Origin: Chlamydiota bacterium
GTDB lineage: Bacteria > Auribacterota > Tritonobacteria > UBA1439
DNA length: 64,000 bases
Direction of reading: 5' to 3'
NCBI GenBank assembly: GCA_012729785.1
Contig: JAAYCL010000008.1
Coordinates: 6,609 to 70,608 of the forward strand
The translations under genes and the position numbers were made by a program. Each line of letters starts with the position of its first letter. The first letter of the stretch is position 1. A model generated the notes under the pieces. The model worked only from the letters and a program-made list of their open reading frames with translations, was not told where the DNA came from and did no database searches. Shown one piece after another: positions 62,579 to 64,000 of the stretch.

Positions 62579-62863
62579 TCAGGTCGCGTACTCGATCGTG
62601 TCGCCCTCGCGCAGCGTCACGATCGCCTTCTTCCAATCGGGGGTCTTGCCGACCTGCCACCGCACCCGTTTCAGCTTGCCCCGCATCGTGATCGTGTTGA
62701 CCTTCGTCACCTTCACCTTGAAGGCGGTCTCCACGGCCTTTCTGATCTCTATCTTGTTCGCCCGGATGTCCACCGCGAAGGCGTACCGGCCGCCCTCGCC
62801 GGCCCCGCCGCCCGCCTTCTCGGTGATCACCGGCCCCTTGATGATGCCGCGCCTGTCGCTCAT
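62579..62863 (-). CDS. rplW: Ribosomal protein L23
   Basis: 94 residues. [33 protein letters not shown] and [15 protein letters not shown] are L23 signatures. It is the docking site for trigger factor and SRP at the exit tunnel. It follows rplD by 1 base. Confidence 0.95.
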   Translation of the reverse strand: MSDRRGIIKGPVITEKAGGGAGEGGRYAFAVDIRANKIEIRKAVETAFKVKVTKVNTITMRGKLKRVRWQVGKTPDWKKAIVTLREGDTIEYAT

Positions 62864-62864
62864 G

Positions 62865-63491
62865 TCAGAGTCGCTCCTGCAAAAACTCGAACTCCCCCCG
62901 CGCCATCACGACGGCCCCGTGCGCCATCAACAGCCAGGCGCTCAAGGCGCCGCGCTGCGCAACGGAGGCGCCGGGGATGTTCCGGGTCGCCCTCTCGACG
63001 GCCGGATCCGGCGCGCCCAGGACGATCAGCGGGGCGTTCGCCGCGCCGATCGTCTTCAGCCACCCCGCCATCTCCTTCGTCTTGGCGGGACGGGCGACCG
63101 CGTCCACGAGCACGATCTCGCCCCCCCGCACCTTGTCCGCGAACGCCGCCGCGAGCGCCTTGCGCCGCAGCGCCTTGGGGATCGAACGGCCGAAATCCCG
63201 CGGCTTGGGACCGAACGTGGCCCCGCCGCCGCGCCAGACCGGGGAACGGCGGTACCCCGCCCGCGCGCGGCCGGTCCCCTTCTGCCGCCACGGCTTCTTC
63301 CCCGATCCCGCCACCTCGCCCTTGGTGAGGGTCGAGGCGGTCCCCGCCCGCCGGTTGCGCCGGTAGCCGGTGATCACATCGTGCAGCAGCTGCGGGTTCG
63401 CGCGCGCCGTCCGAAGCTTCTCGGAAACCGCGACCTCGCCCGCCGCGCGCCCGTGTTTGTCCACTACCTTGAGTGTCTCCATCGTCGTCAC
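62865..63491 (-). CDS. rplD: Ribosomal protein L4
   Basis: 208 residues from a GTG at 63491 with GGGAG upstream; the in-frame ATG at 63482 is the alternative. [33 protein letters not shown] and [19 protein letters not shown] are L4 signatures. Its loop reaches the exit tunnel. It follows rpsJ by only 22 bases, so the expected rplC between them is absent. Confidence 0.96.
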   Translation of the reverse strand: MTTMETLKVVDKHGRAAGEVAVSEKLRTARANPQLLHDVITGYRRNRRAGTASTLTKGEVAGSGKKPWRQKGTGRARAGYRRSPVWRGGGATFGPKPRDFGRSIPKALRRKALAAAFADKVRGGEIVLVDAVARPAKTKEMAGWLKTIGAANAPLIVLGAPDPAVERATRNIPGASVAQRGALSAWLLMAHGAVVMARGEFEFLQERL

Positions 63492-63513
63492 GCGTCTCCC
63501 GTCGGTTGCCCCC

Positions 63514-63822
63514 TCACAGCCTGATCTTGATGTCCACCCCGGCGGGCAGGTTGAGCTTCTTCAGCTCGTCGATCGTCTTCGCGGTCGGGTCGAGGATATC
63601 GAGCAACCGCTTGTGCGTCCTGATCTCGAACTGTTCCCGCGACTTCTTGTCCACGTGGGGGGAGCGCAGCACCGTGTAGCGCTCGATCTCCGTGGGGAGC
63701 GGGATGGGACCGCACAGCTTGGCCCCGGTCCTCTTGGCCGTCTCGACGATCTCCTCGGCTGACTGGTCGAGCACCCTGTGGTCGTACGCCTTCAGCCGTA
63801 TCCGAATCCTCTGTTTCGCCAT
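63514..63822 (-). CDS. rpsJ: Ribosomal protein S10
   Basis: 102 residues. [50 protein letters not shown] and [12 protein letters not shown] are standard S10. It also serves as NusE in transcription antitermination. It lies 65 bases after tuf. Confidence 0.97.
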   Translation of the reverse strand: MAKQRIRIRLKAYDHRVLDQSAEEIVETAKRTGAKLCGPIPLPTEIERYTVLRSPHVDKKSREQFEIRTHKRLLDILDPTAKTIDELKKLNLPAGVDIKIRL

Positions 63823-63887
63823 CGCTCCCTCGTCTGTCCTGTCCTTCTCTTCGGGCCTTCAGGCGCCGCCGCGGCCCGAGATCCGCC

Positions 63888-64000
63888 TTATTTGATGATC
63901 TCGCTGACCCTTCCCGCGCCCACCGTCCGGCCGCCCTCGCGCACCGCGAACCGCAGCCCCTTCTCCATCGCGATCGGCGTGATCAGCTCGCACTCCACCG
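63888..64000 (-). CDS. tuf: Elongation factor Tu, C-terminal end (cut by the window edge)
   Basis: The last 37 codons are inside the window and read [20 protein letters not shown], then [12 protein letters not shown] and a TAA stop, the C-terminal end of EF-Tu domain III. EF-Tu carries aminoacyl-tRNA to the ribosome. A tuf gene just ahead of rpsJ is the usual str-S10 junction. Confidence 0.95.
   Translation of the reverse strand, partial: VECELITPIAMEKGLRFAVREGGRTVGAGRVSEIIK

Overview
This is a high-G+C bacterial chromosome segment, densely coded and almost entirely on the minus strand. The organism cannot be named from the window. Several traits fit a bacterium of the PVC superphylum or a neighbouring lineage (Verrucomicrobiota, Omnitrophota or Auribacterota-like): a DUF1844 protein, a Minf_1886-family protein, a membrane pyrophosphatase, a short AdoHcy hydrolase, many TPR lipoproteins, and a spc operon with no L30 gene. 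That placement is inference. I saw no tRNA, rRNA, CRISPR array, insertion sequence or prophage.

Layout. 1-14.4 kb is an envelope and TPR region: a truncated secreted protein, a TMTC-like membrane/TPR protein on the plus strand, then minus-strand operons with a repeat-bearing lipoprotein, a TPR protein, a calcium-repeat protein, IspH, an ABC-2 exporter, a TPR/coiled-coil/LysM lipoprotein and a large TPR lipoprotein. 14.6-26.3 kb holds ClpB, a lone response regulator, an unknown membrane-anchored protein, the proton/sodium pyrophosphatase, and a group of a NAD-dependent sugar epimerase, UppP and a methionine synthase whose activation domain is a separate gene. 26.5-33.7 kb has a thioesterase, a very small cysteine-rich protein, DUF3307 and FecR-domain proteins, and a plus-strand signalling operon (CHASE2 cyclase, GAF-SpoIIE phosphatase, RsbW-like kinase). 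33.8-41.1 kb is cofactor and one-carbon metabolism: an E1-like protein, NifU-like, CutA, FolE, an M23 peptidase, ComF, AhcY, MetK and a sugar nucleotidyltransferase. 41.3-48.5 kb has a bactofilin, an ExeA/GspB-like secretion or pilus ATPase module with TPR partners, a run of small conserved proteins (zinc-cluster, DUF1844, Minf_1886), and a frameshifted remnant of moaC. 48.5-64 kb is the alpha, spc and S10 ribosomal cluster, read from tuf toward rplQ, in nearly canonical order.

How the genes work together. MetH, its separate activation domain, MetK and AhcY would close the activated methyl cycle. UppP, the M23 peptidase, bactofilin, the sugar enzymes and the TPR/LysM lipoproteins point to envelope building. 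The pyrophosphatase links biosynthetic pyrophosphate to ion pumping. The cyclase-phosphatase-kinase operon resembles a partner-switching stress pathway whose anti-anti-sigma protein and sigma factor are not nearby.

Points most worth a second look: rplC (L3) is missing from its usual place between rpsJ and rplD, and rpmD (L30) from between rpsE and rplO; a moaC remnant lies beside rplQ; MetH is split; there is a nested perfect palindrome ahead of adk and an imperfect CGGAT-rich inverted repeat at two distant loci; several genes carry an extended -10 box right at the start codon, suggesting leaderless mRNAs; and a 61-residue cysteine protein sits behind an AT-rich leader unlike the rest of the window.
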